A stretch of 64,000 bases of DNA from Actinomycetospora corticicola (GTDB lineage Bacteria > Actinomycetota > Actinomycetes > Mycobacteriales > Pseudonocardiaceae). Numbering within the stretch: the first letter of the stretch is position 1; every line of letters starts with the position of its first letter. Shown piece by piece: positions 56,766 to 64,000 of this stretch. Both the position numbers and the translations under genes were made by a program. The notes beneath the pieces were generated by a model. It was given only the letters and a program-made list of their open reading frames with translations. It made no database searches and had not been told where the DNA came from. The DNA lies in assembly GCF_013409505.1 (NCBI RefSeq), contig NZ_JACCBN010000001.1, positions 4,898,001 to 4,962,000 of the forward strand, given 5' to 3'.

Positions 56766-56811
56766 GTCAGCGGTGGCACACGGCTGACGTCCGACGGCAG
56801 CAGCTCGCCAC
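56766..56811. repeat. palindromic repeat, family B copy 2
   Basis: The reverse complement matches 1918-1963 at 43 of 46 bases. It lies between the thioredoxin gene and tRNA-Thr. Confidence 0.7.
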
Positions 56812-56864
56812 GCCGACCCCGCCCGTCCGGGGCGCCGGGCAGGTCCCCTACACTCGGTCCCGCT

Positions 56865-56938
56865 GCCGCCTTAGCTCAGTCGGCCAGAGCAACGCACTCG
56901 TAATGCGTAGGTCTCGGGTTCGAATCCCGAAGGCGGCT
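56865..56938 (+). tRNA. tRNA-Thr (CGT)
   Basis: Acceptor GCCGCCT pairs with AGGCGGC. The D arm TTAGCTCAGTCGG, anticodon loop CTCGTAA with anticodon CGT, and T-loop GTTCGAATC are normal. It reads ACG. CCA is not encoded. Confidence 0.95.
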
Positions 56939-56948
56939 CCGCAGGTCG

Positions 56949-56983
56949 AGGCCGGTCCGGAGTGCTTCCGGGCCGGCCTTTCT
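56949..56983 (+). terminator. tRNA-Thr terminator
   Basis: A 12-bp stem with one G-T pair (AGGCCGGTCCGG with CCGGGCCGGCCT) around a seven-base loop, followed by TTCT, one of the few T-tracts in the window. Confidence 0.85.
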
Positions 56984-57007
56984 GACGTCGGAGGGGAGGC
57001 GGTTCCG

Positions 57008-57904
57008 GTGGTGCGGAGGCGCCCGACCCTCCTCGTGGCCGCGTGCGCGGCGGTACTGCTCCTCGCCACGGCGTGCGGCGGCTCCGCGACGCCCACGGTC
57101 GCGCCGATCGTCGTCGAGCCCGTCTCCCCGGCGGCCGGCCCGGCCGTCCCGCCGCCCGCGCCCCGGGCGGCGACCAGCACCGCCGCCCCGGCCCCGGCCG
57201 ACCTGCACGACCCGGCGCTGAAGGACATCGCGATGCAGCTGGTGTCGAGCGCCGAGAACTCGACGCTGGACTGGAAGGGGCAGTACGGCTACCTCGAGGA
57301 CATCGGCGACGGCCGCGGCTACACCGGCGGGCTGATCGGCTTCACGTCCGGCACCGGCGACATGCTGACGCTGGTCCGGAACTACACCGCGACCGTGCCC
57401 GGGAACCCGCTCGCCGACTTCCTCCCGGCGCTGGAGGCCGTGAACGGGAGCGCCTCCCACGAGGGGCTGGGCGAGGCCTTCGAGGGCGCGTGGCGGGAGG
57501 CGGCGACCGACCGACGGTTCCTCGCCGCCCAGGACCGCCTGCGGGACTCCGCCTACTTCGACCCGGCCGTCGCGGCGGCGAAGGCCGACGGGTTGCCGCC
57601 GCTCGGCCAGTTCGTCTACTACGACGCGATGGTCGTGCACGGCCCGGGCTCCGACCGCCAGAGCTTCGGCGGCATCCGCGCGGCGGCGAAGAAGCAGGCG
57701 AGGACCCCCGCGCAGGGCGGCGGCCTCGACGAGTACCTGCAGGCGTTCTGGACGGTGCGGATCGTCGTGATGCGCTCCGAGCCCGCGCACACCGACGTCA
57801 CCCGGATCACCGACCTGCAGCAGAAGCTCGCGCGCGACGGGAACTACGCGCTGCGGACGCCGCTGTCGTTCTCGGTCTACGGAGAGCCCTTCACGATCGC
57901 CTGA
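57008..57904 (+). CDS. GH46 chitosanase, predicted lipoprotein
   Basis: A 298-residue lipoprotein with lipobox LLATAC (Cys23) and a Pro/Ala linker. The GH46 domain starts near 68 (ALKDIAMQLVSSAENSTLDW) with catalytic Glu83; Asp101 in DGRGYTGG is the second catalytic residue, and the 18-residue spacing equals that of Streptomyces N174 chitosanase (Glu22, Asp40). It cleaves deacetylated chitin outside the cell. The GTG at 57008 has GGGAGG upstream; a GTG at 57011 is equivalent. It has its own unit after tRNA-Thr. Confidence 0.93.
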   Translation: MVRRRPTLLVAACAAVLLLATACGGSATPTVAPIVVEPVSPAAGPAVPPPAPRAATSTAAPAPADLHDPALKDIAMQLVSSAENSTLDWKGQYGYLEDIGDGRGYTGGLIGFTSGTGDMLTLVRNYTATVPGNPLADFLPALEAVNGSASHEGLGEAFEGAWREAATDRRFLAAQDRLRDSAYFDPAVAAAKADGLPPLGQFVYYDAMVVHGPGSDRQSFGGIRAAAKKQARTPAQGGGLDEYLQAFWTVRIVVMRSEPAHTDVTRITDLQQKLARDGNYALRTPLSFSVYGEPFTIA

Positions 57905-57953
57905 GCAGCGGAAATGCGTCGCGGGTCGCAGCCGGAGTGCCCACCATGAGCGC

Positions 57954-58850
57954 ATGGCAGCAGACCTCGAACGGGACCTCGCGCGCCGCGACGTGCTCCG
58001 TGTCGCGACGGACCTCGTCGGCGCCGCGAACGGGGTCGCGGTCGGTGCGGGCCTCCTGTCGGCGTGGCTCCGCGACGAGGGGGTGCGGGCCGCACTCCGG
58101 CCGGTCTTCGAGGCCGCACTCCCGGACCAACGGGCCCTGATCGCGCTCGGCGACGTCGACGTCTGGCTGGTTGACGGGCGGATCGCCCGAGGATGGTGGG
58201 AGCAGGCGGCAGCCGGTCCGGATCGCGAGCTCGCCGCCCTCGGGGCGTGGCGGGTGGCCCAGGCGCACCTGCGCGGCGGGCGGGAGCTGCAGGCCGTTCC
58301 GTTCCTGCACCAGGCCGACGAGGGTGGGGTGGGAGGCGCGTCCCTCGTGCTCGCCCGCTCCGCCATCCGCCGCGGGCAGGACGTCCTGGCTGCCGGTCTC
58401 CTCCGACGGTCGGGCCTCCAGGAGGCGAAGCTCCACCTGGCCGAGATCCGGCTCCGCGCCGACCAGGTGGACCAGGCCGATCGGGAGCTCGACTGGTTCG
58501 AGCCGCCGCCCTGGACACCCGGAGATCCGGACCTGAGCGCCTGGAAGCGCGGCATCCGAGGCGAGATCCTCTTCCGGCGAGGTGCCTTCGAGGCAGCCGA
58601 GGTCCACTTCGACGGCGCCCTGAACGCCCCGGGCGACGACCGCACCGACCGGTACCGGCTCCGCCTGGCCCAGATCGCGATCGAGGTCGGAGACGCCGTC
58701 TCGGCGCACCACTGGCTCCCACCGTTGGCGCGTGCCCGAGGGGCCGTCGGGCGGGAGGCACGGCTCCTCCTCGATCAGCACGAGGACTTCGTGGCCGGTG
58801 GGGCGCCGATGCCCGACGCGTACCGGCCACGGATCGGCGACGAGGATTGA
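57954..58850 (+). CDS. TPR-like repeat protein, function unknown
   Basis: A 298-residue all-helical protein without signal or membrane segment. Repeating pairs of helices such as LAALGAWRVAQAHLRGGRE, GASLVLARSAIRRGQDVLAA and GIRGEILFRRGAFEAAEVHF have the spacing and the Ala/Gly pattern of tetratricopeptide repeats, probably four or five. The C-terminus is short and polar. No enzymatic motif is seen. It lies 49 bp after the chitosanase gene. Third-position GC is a little lower than in neighbours. Confidence 0.6.
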   Translation: MAADLERDLARRDVLRVATDLVGAANGVAVGAGLLSAWLRDEGVRAALRPVFEAALPDQRALIALGDVDVWLVDGRIARGWWEQAAAGPDRELAALGAWRVAQAHLRGGRELQAVPFLHQADEGGVGGASLVLARSAIRRGQDVLAAGLLRRSGLQEAKLHLAEIRLRADQVDQADRELDWFEPPPWTPGDPDLSAWKRGIRGEILFRRGAFEAAEVHFDGALNAPGDDRTDRYRLRLAQIAIEVGDAVSAHHWLPPLARARGAVGREARLLLDQHEDFVAGGAPMPDAYRPRIGDED

Positions 58851-58959
58851 TGAGAACATCGCATTGCGCCCGTCGTCGTACTCCGAAGTAGTGCCGTAGG
58901 GTGCGCCGCTGCCGATTCCCCGAGCGGCGGCCACCGTTCGGACCACGAATGCGGTCGAA

Positions 58960-59021
58960 TCTTCCTGTTACCGCGCGTTGCTTATGATCCACGGTAACGG
59001 GAACGGGCGGTAAGGGGAACG
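58960..59021 (+). promoter_or_regulatory. ole operon promoter with operator-like repeats
   Basis: TATGAT at 58983-58988 is a good -10. GTTACCG (58967-58973) and CGGTAAC (58992-58998) form an inverted repeat around it. CGGTAACGGGAACG (58992-59005) and CGGTAAGGGGAACG (59008-59021) are direct repeats 16 bases apart. The area is AT-richer than the rest of the 228-bp gap, which has no gene. A regulator probably binds here. Confidence 0.5.
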
Positions 59022-59078
59022 AACTGTCCCGAACACCTCTCATGGCGCCTCCACGACGAATCCCGCACCCTCGGATTC

Positions 59079-60101
59079 ATGAGAGCGGCACAGCGCTACG
59101 ACGACGTGGTGATCACGGGGCTGGCGCACGTCGATGCGCCGCACGTGGTCACCTCCACCGACCTCGAGGACCGGCTCGCCGGCACCCTCGCGAAGCTCCG
59201 CATCACGCCCGGCCTGCTCGAGAAGCTGTCCGGCATCGCCGAGCGCCGGGTGTGGGACGACGGGACGATGCCCAGCGAGGTGGCCGCCCGTGCCGGGGAG
59301 AAGGCCCTCGCCGACAGCGGCGTGCGCCGTGACGACATCGGCGTCCTCATCAACACCTCGGTCTCGCGCGACCACCTCGAGCCGAGCACCGCGAGCATCG
59401 TGCACGGCCGGATGGAATTGTCGCCGGAGGCGGGCAACTTCGATCTCGGGAACGCGTGCCTGGGATTCCTCAACGGCATGAACGTGGTCTCGACGATGAT
59501 CGAGGCGGGCGAGATCGACCACGGACTCGTCGTGGCGGGCGAGACCAGTCGATTCGCGATGGAATCGACGATCGCGCGGCTCGCGGGCGACGACGCCACG
59601 CGGAAGATGTTCCACCAGCAGTTCGCCACGCTGACCGTCGGTTCCGGCGCGGTCGCGATGGTGCTCTCCCGCGGCACGCAGGGGCACCGCTACCTCGGCG
59701 GCCTCGGCCGGGCCAGCACGATGGGCAACTCCGAGCTCTGCGTCGGGCAGGCCGACGAGATGCGCACCGACTCCTCCGGGCTGCTCAGCGCCGGCATGGA
59801 GCTCGCCGGGCGGGCCTGGAAGGACGCGGTCTCGGCCTTCGACTGGGACACCGACTCTTACGACGTCTACTGCCTGCACCAGGTCTCGAAGGTGCACACC
59901 CGCGCGGTCGCCGACCAGCTCGGCCTCGACATCGCCCGCTTCCCCTCGCAGTTCCCCCGCTTCGGCAACATCGGGCCGGCCGGGGTGCCGACGGTGCTGT
60001 CGAAGGCGGTCGAGGACGGCACGGTCACCGACGGCTCGCGCGTGATGCTCATGGGCGTCGGCAGCGGGATCAACGCCGCGGCGGCCGAGGTGGTCTGGTG
60101 A
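59079..60101 (+). CDS. oleA: OleA, acyl-CoA head-to-head condensing enzyme
   Basis: A 340-residue thiolase-fold protein of the KAS III group that joins two fatty acyl-CoA into a 2-alkyl-3-ketoacid. Catalytic Cys127 (LGNACLGF), His267 (CLHQVSKVH) and Asn297 (FGNIGPAG) are in place, and Glu101 (DHLEPST) matches the special Glu117 of Xanthomonas OleA that enters from the partner subunit. The offsets to the Xanthomonas residues (16-18) are constant. It starts a four-gene operon, oleABCD, all joined by GTGA overlaps. Confidence 0.93.
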   Translation: MRAAQRYDDVVITGLAHVDAPHVVTSTDLEDRLAGTLAKLRITPGLLEKLSGIAERRVWDDGTMPSEVAARAGEKALADSGVRRDDIGVLINTSVSRDHLEPSTASIVHGRMELSPEAGNFDLGNACLGFLNGMNVVSTMIEAGEIDHGLVVAGETSRFAMESTIARLAGDDATRKMFHQQFATLTVGSGAVAMVLSRGTQGHRYLGGLGRASTMGNSELCVGQADEMRTDSSGLLSAGMELAGRAWKDAVSAFDWDTDSYDVYCLHQVSKVHTRAVADQLGLDIARFPSQFPRFGNIGPAGVPTVLSKAVEDGTVTDGSRVMLMGVGSGINAAAAEVVW

Positions 60102-60979
60102 CGGCCATCGACTTCGCCCTCGCGTCGAGGACGGTCGACATCGGCGGCCACACGATGGCCTACGTCGACGAGGGCGCCGGCACCCCGGTGCTGCACGTCC
60201 ACGGCAACCCGACCTGGTCGTTCTACTTCCGCTCGCTGCTCTCCACCCTTCCCGACGACGGGTTCCGCGCGATCGCGCCCGACCACATCGGCATGGGCCG
60301 CTCCGCCAAGCCCGGCCGCGACGCGTACCCGCACACCCTCGCCCGCCGGGTCGCCGACCTCACCGCGTTCGTCGAGCACCTCGACCTCGACGAGCCGTTG
60401 CACCTCGTCGTCCACGACTGGGGCGGCCCGATCGGCCTGTCGTGGGCCGCCGAGCACCTCGACCGGGTCGACCGGATCGTCATCCTCAACAGCGCCGCGT
60501 TCCCGCTGCCCGCGGACAAGCGCATCCCGTGGACGCTGCAGGCCGCGCGCCTGCCCCTCGTCGGGGACGTGCTCGTCCGGCGCTTCAACGCGTTCTCCCT
60601 CGGGGCGCTCGCCCTCGGCAGCGGCCGCCCCTGGCTCGGCGCGGAGGCCCGTCGCGGGCTGCTCGCGCCGTACGACTCGCCGGAGCACCGCGTCGCCGTC
60701 CACGCCTTCGTCCAGGACATCCCGACCGGCCCCGACGACCCGGCCCACCCCGTCCTGGTCCGCCTCGCGGAGAAGCTGCCCGAGCTCGACACGCACCCGG
60801 TCCAGGTGCACTGGGGCATGAAGGACCCGGTCTTCGACGACACGATCCTGCGCCACCTCGTGGCGCACCTGCCGCACGCCGCGGTGCACCGCTACCCGGC
60901 CGCCGGGCACTACGTCCTCGAGGACGCCGCCGACCGGATCGTGCCCCGCGTCCGCACCTTCCTGACGGCGGGCCGGTGA
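60098..60979 (+). CDS. oleB: OleB, beta-lactone decarboxylase
   Basis: A 293-residue alpha/beta-hydrolase of the haloalkane dehalogenase group. HGNPTWSFYFR is the oxyanion/halide-site region, Asp107 in VVHDWGGPIG is the nucleophile, GMKDPVFDD carries the acid, and AAGHYVLED the His. In ole clusters this enzyme opens the beta-lactone and releases CO2 to give the cis-olefin. In several actinobacteria OleB is fused to OleC; here it is separate. The GTG overlaps oleA. Confidence 0.9.
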   Translation: MTAIDFALASRTVDIGGHTMAYVDEGAGTPVLHVHGNPTWSFYFRSLLSTLPDDGFRAIAPDHIGMGRSAKPGRDAYPHTLARRVADLTAFVEHLDLDEPLHLVVHDWGGPIGLSWAAEHLDRVDRIVILNSAAFPLPADKRIPWTLQAARLPLVGDVLVRRFNAFSLGALALGSGRPWLGAEARRGLLAPYDSPEHRVAVHAFVQDIPTGPDDPAHPVLVRLAEKLPELDTHPVQVHWGMKDPVFDDTILRHLVAHLPHAAVHRYPAAGHYVLEDAADRIVPRVRTFLTAGR

Positions 60980-62580
60980 CCCCCACGCTCGACGGCATGC
61001 TCGCCGAGCACGCCGTCGCCCGGTCCGACGCGCCCGCCCTGGTCCTGCCGGCGCCCCTCGGTCGCACGCGGACCATCACGTTCGGGGCCCTGCAGCGCCG
61101 CGTCGCGGACGCCGCGGCGGGCCTGCTCGCCGCCGGGATCGGGCCGGGCACGCGCACGGCGCTGCTCGTGCCCCCGACCGCCGACTTCTTCGTCGTCGCC
61201 TACGCGCTCCTGCGCGTCCGGGCCGTCCCCGTCGTCGTGGACCCGGGCATCGGACTGGACCGCGTCCGCTCCTGCCTCGGCGAGGCCGCGCCCGAGGCCT
61301 TCGTCGGGATCGCGAAGGCGCACCTCGCGCGGCGCGCGCTGCGGTGGTGCCCGTCCGCGCGGATCGCGGTGACGGCCGGCCCGGTGCCCGTGCCCGGCAC
61401 GCACTCGCTGCGCCGCCTCGAACGCGCGGGGTCCCGACGCCGGGCCCTCCCGCCGCTCCCGCGGCCGGACGGCGTGCCCGCGGCGATCCTGTTCACCAGC
61501 GGCAGCACCGGCCCGCCCAAGGGCGTCGAGCACCACGAGGACGGGCTGCTCGCGCAGGCGCGTCTCGTGCGCGACCTCTACGGGCTCGGCCCCGGCGACG
61601 TCAGCCTCGCCACCTTCCCGCCGTTCGCGCTCTTCGGACCGGCCCTCGGCATGACGACGGTGGTGCCGCGGATGGACCCGACGAAGCCGGGGAAGGTCGT
61701 CCCGTCGCGGCTCGTGAGCGCGGCCCGGACGACGGGTGCCACCGTCATGTTCGGCTCACCCGCCGTCCTCGACCGGCTCGGCCGTGGTGTCCCCGCCGAC
61801 ACCCACCTGCCGACGCTGCGCCAGGTGATCTCGGCGGGCGCGCCGGTGCCGCGGGACGTCCAGCGCCGTGTGCTCGCGCTGCTGCCGGACGGCGCGCAGG
61901 TGCACACCCCCTACGGCGCCACCGAGGCGCTGCCGGTGGCGACGATCGGCAGCCACGAACTGCTCGAACTGCCCGACGACGGGATCTGCGTCGGCCGCGC
62001 CGTGCCCGGCGTCGACGTCGCGCTGATGCACCCGACCGACGGGCCGGTCACGCGGCTCGAGCCGTCGATGCTGGTCGGACACGGTGAGGTCGGGGAGGTC
62101 GTGGTCCGGGGACCCGTGGTCAGCCCGGCCTACGCCGAGCGCCCGGAGGCCACGGCGGCTGCCAAGGTCTCGTGGGACGGCCGTCTCGCGCACCGCACCG
62201 GCGACCTCGCCTCCCTCGACGACGCGGGCCGGCTGTGGTTCGCGGGCCGGGTCGCGCACGTGGTGCACACCGTCGACGGCCCGCTCTACAGCGTGCCGTG
62301 CGAGGAGGTGTTGAACCGCCATCCGGCGGTGCGGCGCACCGCCCTCGTCGGGACCGGACCTGCGCGCGACCGCACCCCGGTCGCGGTCGTCGAGCTGTTC
62401 GCCGGCTCACGGTGGACCGACGAGCTCGTCGACGAGCTCCGGGCCCTCGCGGCGAGCGACCCGCGGACCAAGCCGATCGAGGTCTTCCTGTCGCACCGCG
62501 CACTGCCGGTCGACCCGCGCCACAACTCCAAGATCGACCGCGAGGCCCTGGGGCGCTGGGCCGACGGGGAGCTCCGGTGA
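60976..62580 (+). CDS. oleC: OleC, beta-lactone synthetase
   Basis: A 534-residue member of the AMP-forming ligase superfamily. The P-loop is AILFTSGSTGPPKGVEH near residue 173, motif VHTPYGATEALPV and the hinge RTGDLASLDDAGRLWFAGR follow, and the late Lys is in RHNSKIDREAL. OleC turns the beta-hydroxyacid into a beta-lactone with ATP, without CoA transfer. Its position between oleB and oleD excludes a plain fatty acyl-CoA ligase. It overlaps both neighbours by GTGA. Confidence 0.92.
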   Translation: MTPTLDGMLAEHAVARSDAPALVLPAPLGRTRTITFGALQRRVADAAAGLLAAGIGPGTRTALLVPPTADFFVVAYALLRVRAVPVVVDPGIGLDRVRSCLGEAAPEAFVGIAKAHLARRALRWCPSARIAVTAGPVPVPGTHSLRRLERAGSRRRALPPLPRPDGVPAAILFTSGSTGPPKGVEHHEDGLLAQARLVRDLYGLGPGDVSLATFPPFALFGPALGMTTVVPRMDPTKPGKVVPSRLVSAARTTGATVMFGSPAVLDRLGRGVPADTHLPTLRQVISAGAPVPRDVQRRVLALLPDGAQVHTPYGATEALPVATIGSHELLELPDDGICVGRAVPGVDVALMHPTDGPVTRLEPSMLVGHGEVGEVVVRGPVVSPAYAERPEATAAAKVSWDGRLAHRTGDLASLDDAGRLWFAGRVAHVVHTVDGPLYSVPCEEVLNRHPAVRRTALVGTGPARDRTPVAVVELFAGSRWTDELVDELRALAASDPRTKPIEVFLSHRALPVDPRHNSKIDREALGRWADGELR

Positions 62581-63581
62581 GGGCCCTCGTCACCGGCGGC
62601 GGAGGATTCCTCGGCGGCGCCGTGGTCGACGCGCTGCTCGCCCGCGGCGACGAGGTCACGAGCGTCGCCCGGGGGGACTACCCGTCGTTGCGGGCCCGCG
62701 GGGTGGCGACGATCCGCGGCGACCTGGCCGACCCCGCCGTCGCCCGCGCCGCCGTCGAGGACGTCGACGTGGTCTTCCACGTCGCCGCACGGGCCGGCAT
62801 CTCCGGCTCGACGGCACTCTTCCGGCGCAGCAACGTCGAAGCGACCCGGACCCTGCTCGACGAGTGCCGGGCGGCCGGCATCGACCGGTTCGTCTTCACC
62901 AGCACCCCGAGCGTGGTGCACGGCGGCGACGACATCCGCGGCGGCGACGAGTCGCTGCCGTACGCCACGCACTTCGACTCGCCGTACCCGGAGACGAAGG
63001 CCGAGGCGGAACGGCTGGTGCTGGCGGCGGACTCCCCGTCGTTGGCGACCGTCGCGCTCCGCCCGCACCTCGTGTGGGGTCCGGGCGACACGCAGCTCGT
63101 GCCGCGGATCCTGGAGCGCGCCCGCTCGCGGCGGTTGCGGCTGGTCGGGGACGGTTCCGCGGTCATCGACACGACCTACGTCGACGACGCCGCGCAGGCC
63201 CACCTCGACGCCGCCGACCGGCTGGCCCCCGGCGCGCCGTGCGCCGGGCGGCCGTACTTCATCACGTCCGGCGACCCGCGACCGGTGCGGGAGCTGGTGA
63301 ACGGGATCGTGACCGCGGGCGGGCTGGAGCCGATCTCGGCGACCGTCCCGCTGCCGGTCGCCGTCGCGGCGGGCGCCGTGGTGGAGACGGTGTGGCGGGG
63401 CCTGGAGCGGGTCGTGTCGGTCGGCGACCCGCCGATGACCCGCTTCCTCGCCCGCCAGCTCGCCACCGATCACTGGTTCGACATCTCCGCGGCCAAGCGG
63501 GACCTGGGCTATGCGCCGCAGGTCCCGCTGGACGAGGGTTTCGTGCGCCTGGCAGGTGCGCTCCGCGCAGGTGAGCACTGA
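62577..63581 (+). CDS. oleD: OleD, 2-alkyl-3-ketoacid reductase
   Basis: A 334-residue extended short-chain dehydrogenase. The Rossmann motif is GGGGFLGG at residues 7-14; FTSTPSVVHGG and YPETKAEAE supply the catalytic Ser/Thr, Tyr and Lys; RPHLVWGPGD follows. It reduces the OleA product with NADPH to the beta-hydroxyacid used by OleC. The last four residues AGEH and the TGA come from palindrome family E. It converges on the PHB-depolymerase gene. Confidence 0.92.
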   Translation: MRALVTGGGGFLGGAVVDALLARGDEVTSVARGDYPSLRARGVATIRGDLADPAVARAAVEDVDVVFHVAARAGISGSTALFRRSNVEATRTLLDECRAAGIDRFVFTSTPSVVHGGDDIRGGDESLPYATHFDSPYPETKAEAERLVLAADSPSLATVALRPHLVWGPGDTQLVPRILERARSRRLRLVGDGSAVIDTTYVDDAAQAHLDAADRLAPGAPCAGRPYFITSGDPRPVRELVNGIVTAGGLEPISATVPLPVAVAAGAVVETVWRGLERVVSVGDPPMTRFLARQLATDHWFDISAAKRDLGYAPQVPLDEGFVRLAGALRAGEH

Positions 63582-63615
63582 GTGGGGCTATAGGCCCACT
63601 TAGTGCTCACCTGCG
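63566..63615. repeat. palindromic repeat family E copy 2
   Basis: Arms of 23 bases, 21 pairing, with CTATAG at the centre. It overlaps the ends of both convergent genes; read on either strand it codes AGEH and a stop. It shares its core with 54642-54687. Confidence 0.88.
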
Positions 63616-64000
63616 AAGAATTCGCACATGGCCGCGCTCGCGTCCGGACCCGCCGGGTCGGTGTAGGACCCACCGGCCCGGCCGCCCGACCAGGCGTGCC
63701 CGCTGCCGTGCACCGTCCAGTGCTCGGCGCGCACGACGCCGTCACGGTCGGTCCAGCGCTCGCGGGTCCAGCTGCGGCGGTCGCCCCCGCCGCCGCGCTC
63801 CTCGGTCCGGGCGCACCCGGGGTGGTCGGCCAGCGCGGCCTCGACCGCGCGGGTGCCGTTGACGGCGGCGACGGTCGGGTCGTCCGTGCCGTGCACCACG
63901 ATGGTCGGCACGCTGGTCGCGCCGACCCGGTAGGGCGCGCCGCGCATGGCGCCGAAGGCCGACCCCACGTCGTGCGCGGCCCCGGCGGGCAGGCCGGAGT
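63600..64000 (-). CDS. PHB depolymerase-type esterase, 5' part missing
   Basis: The C-terminal 133 residues of an extracellular PHB-depolymerase/LpqC-like esterase; the N-terminus lies beyond the right edge. SGLPAGAAHDVGSAFGAMRG follows the usual nucleophile region, VPTIVVHGTDDPTVAAVNG holds the acid Asp, and HGSGHAWSGG the catalytic His. Family members cut polyhydroxyalkanoate or feruloyl esters. The last residues CEFFAGEH and the stop come from palindrome family E. Confidence 0.85.
   Translation of the reverse strand, partial: SGLPAGAAHDVGSAFGAMRGAPYRVGATSVPTIVVHGTDDPTVAAVNGTRAVEAALADHPGCARTEERGGGGDRRSWTRERWTDRDGVVRAEHWTVHGSGHAWSGGRAGGSYTDPAGPDASAAMCEFFAGEH

Overview
The window is a single contig from a very GC-rich actinobacterium. 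Third-position GC is very high, GTG starts are common, and neighbouring genes often overlap by GTGA or ATGA. A WhiB protein, a DUF3558 lipoprotein and a PE-like protein are present. Gene order follows Mycobacterium tuberculosis Rv3644c-Rv3684 over long stretches. My inference is the Pseudonocardiaceae (Pseudonocardia or Actinomycetospora-like). There is no rRNA to confirm this. No prophage, integrase, transposase or CRISPR array was seen; the window is chromosomal and mostly core.

Layout. 1-9,000: a cut alpha/beta hydrolase divergent from an HxlR regulator, an EchA6-like hydratase, the phospholipid acyltransferase pair (HAD-PlsC fusion and PlsB), a zinc alcohol dehydrogenase, a GH18 protein, and tRNA-Pro. 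9,100-26,300: the conserved Rv3683-Rv3669 block, with metallophosphoesterase, PonA2-type PBP, WhiB4, two ArsA/Get3-like ATPases, a small DUF4177-like protein, RidA, two unrecognised low-complexity proteins that share a domain, a metallo-beta-lactamase-fold hydrolase, Crp, Nth, a TlpA-like thioredoxin, a Nudix hydrolase, MarP protease, an EphE-like protein and a holin-X-like membrane protein. This block joins cell-wall maintenance to redox and acid stress. 26,450-33,900: ArfB, a Fic-like protein, the Ssd/CpaF/TadB/TadC/pilin/TadE locus, and an orphan primase-polymerase. 34,376-51,480: MrfA-type helicase, proton pyrophosphatase, topoisomerase I, a TetR/DUF998 pair, two SNase-fold proteins, DNA polymerase III delta prime, a class A beta-lactamase-like lipoprotein, and the PE-like/DUF3558 pair. 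51,784-58,850: YbaK, nitrilase, arylamine N-acetyltransferase, a SurE-like lipoprotein, a sulfur cluster (Cds1, DUF4395, a short cysteine-type leader peptide, thioredoxin), tRNA-Thr and a GH46 chitosanase. 59,079-63,581: a complete four-gene oleABCD operon for head-to-head condensation of fatty acyl chains to long-chain olefins or beta-lactones. The window ends in a cut PHB-depolymerase-type esterase.

What stands out beyond genes is the intergenic DNA. I find at least five families of imperfect palindromes, each present more than once in the window. Most lie between convergent genes, and some supply the stop codons and last residues of the flanking proteins. Other features worth attention are the attenuator-like leader in front of DUF4395-cds1, a perfect 16+8+16 operator at the TetR gene, a CRP-like site upstream of crp, a possible promoter motif shared by nth and the DUF4177-like gene, and -10 hexamers placed 6-8 nt before several start codons, which suggest leaderless mRNAs.
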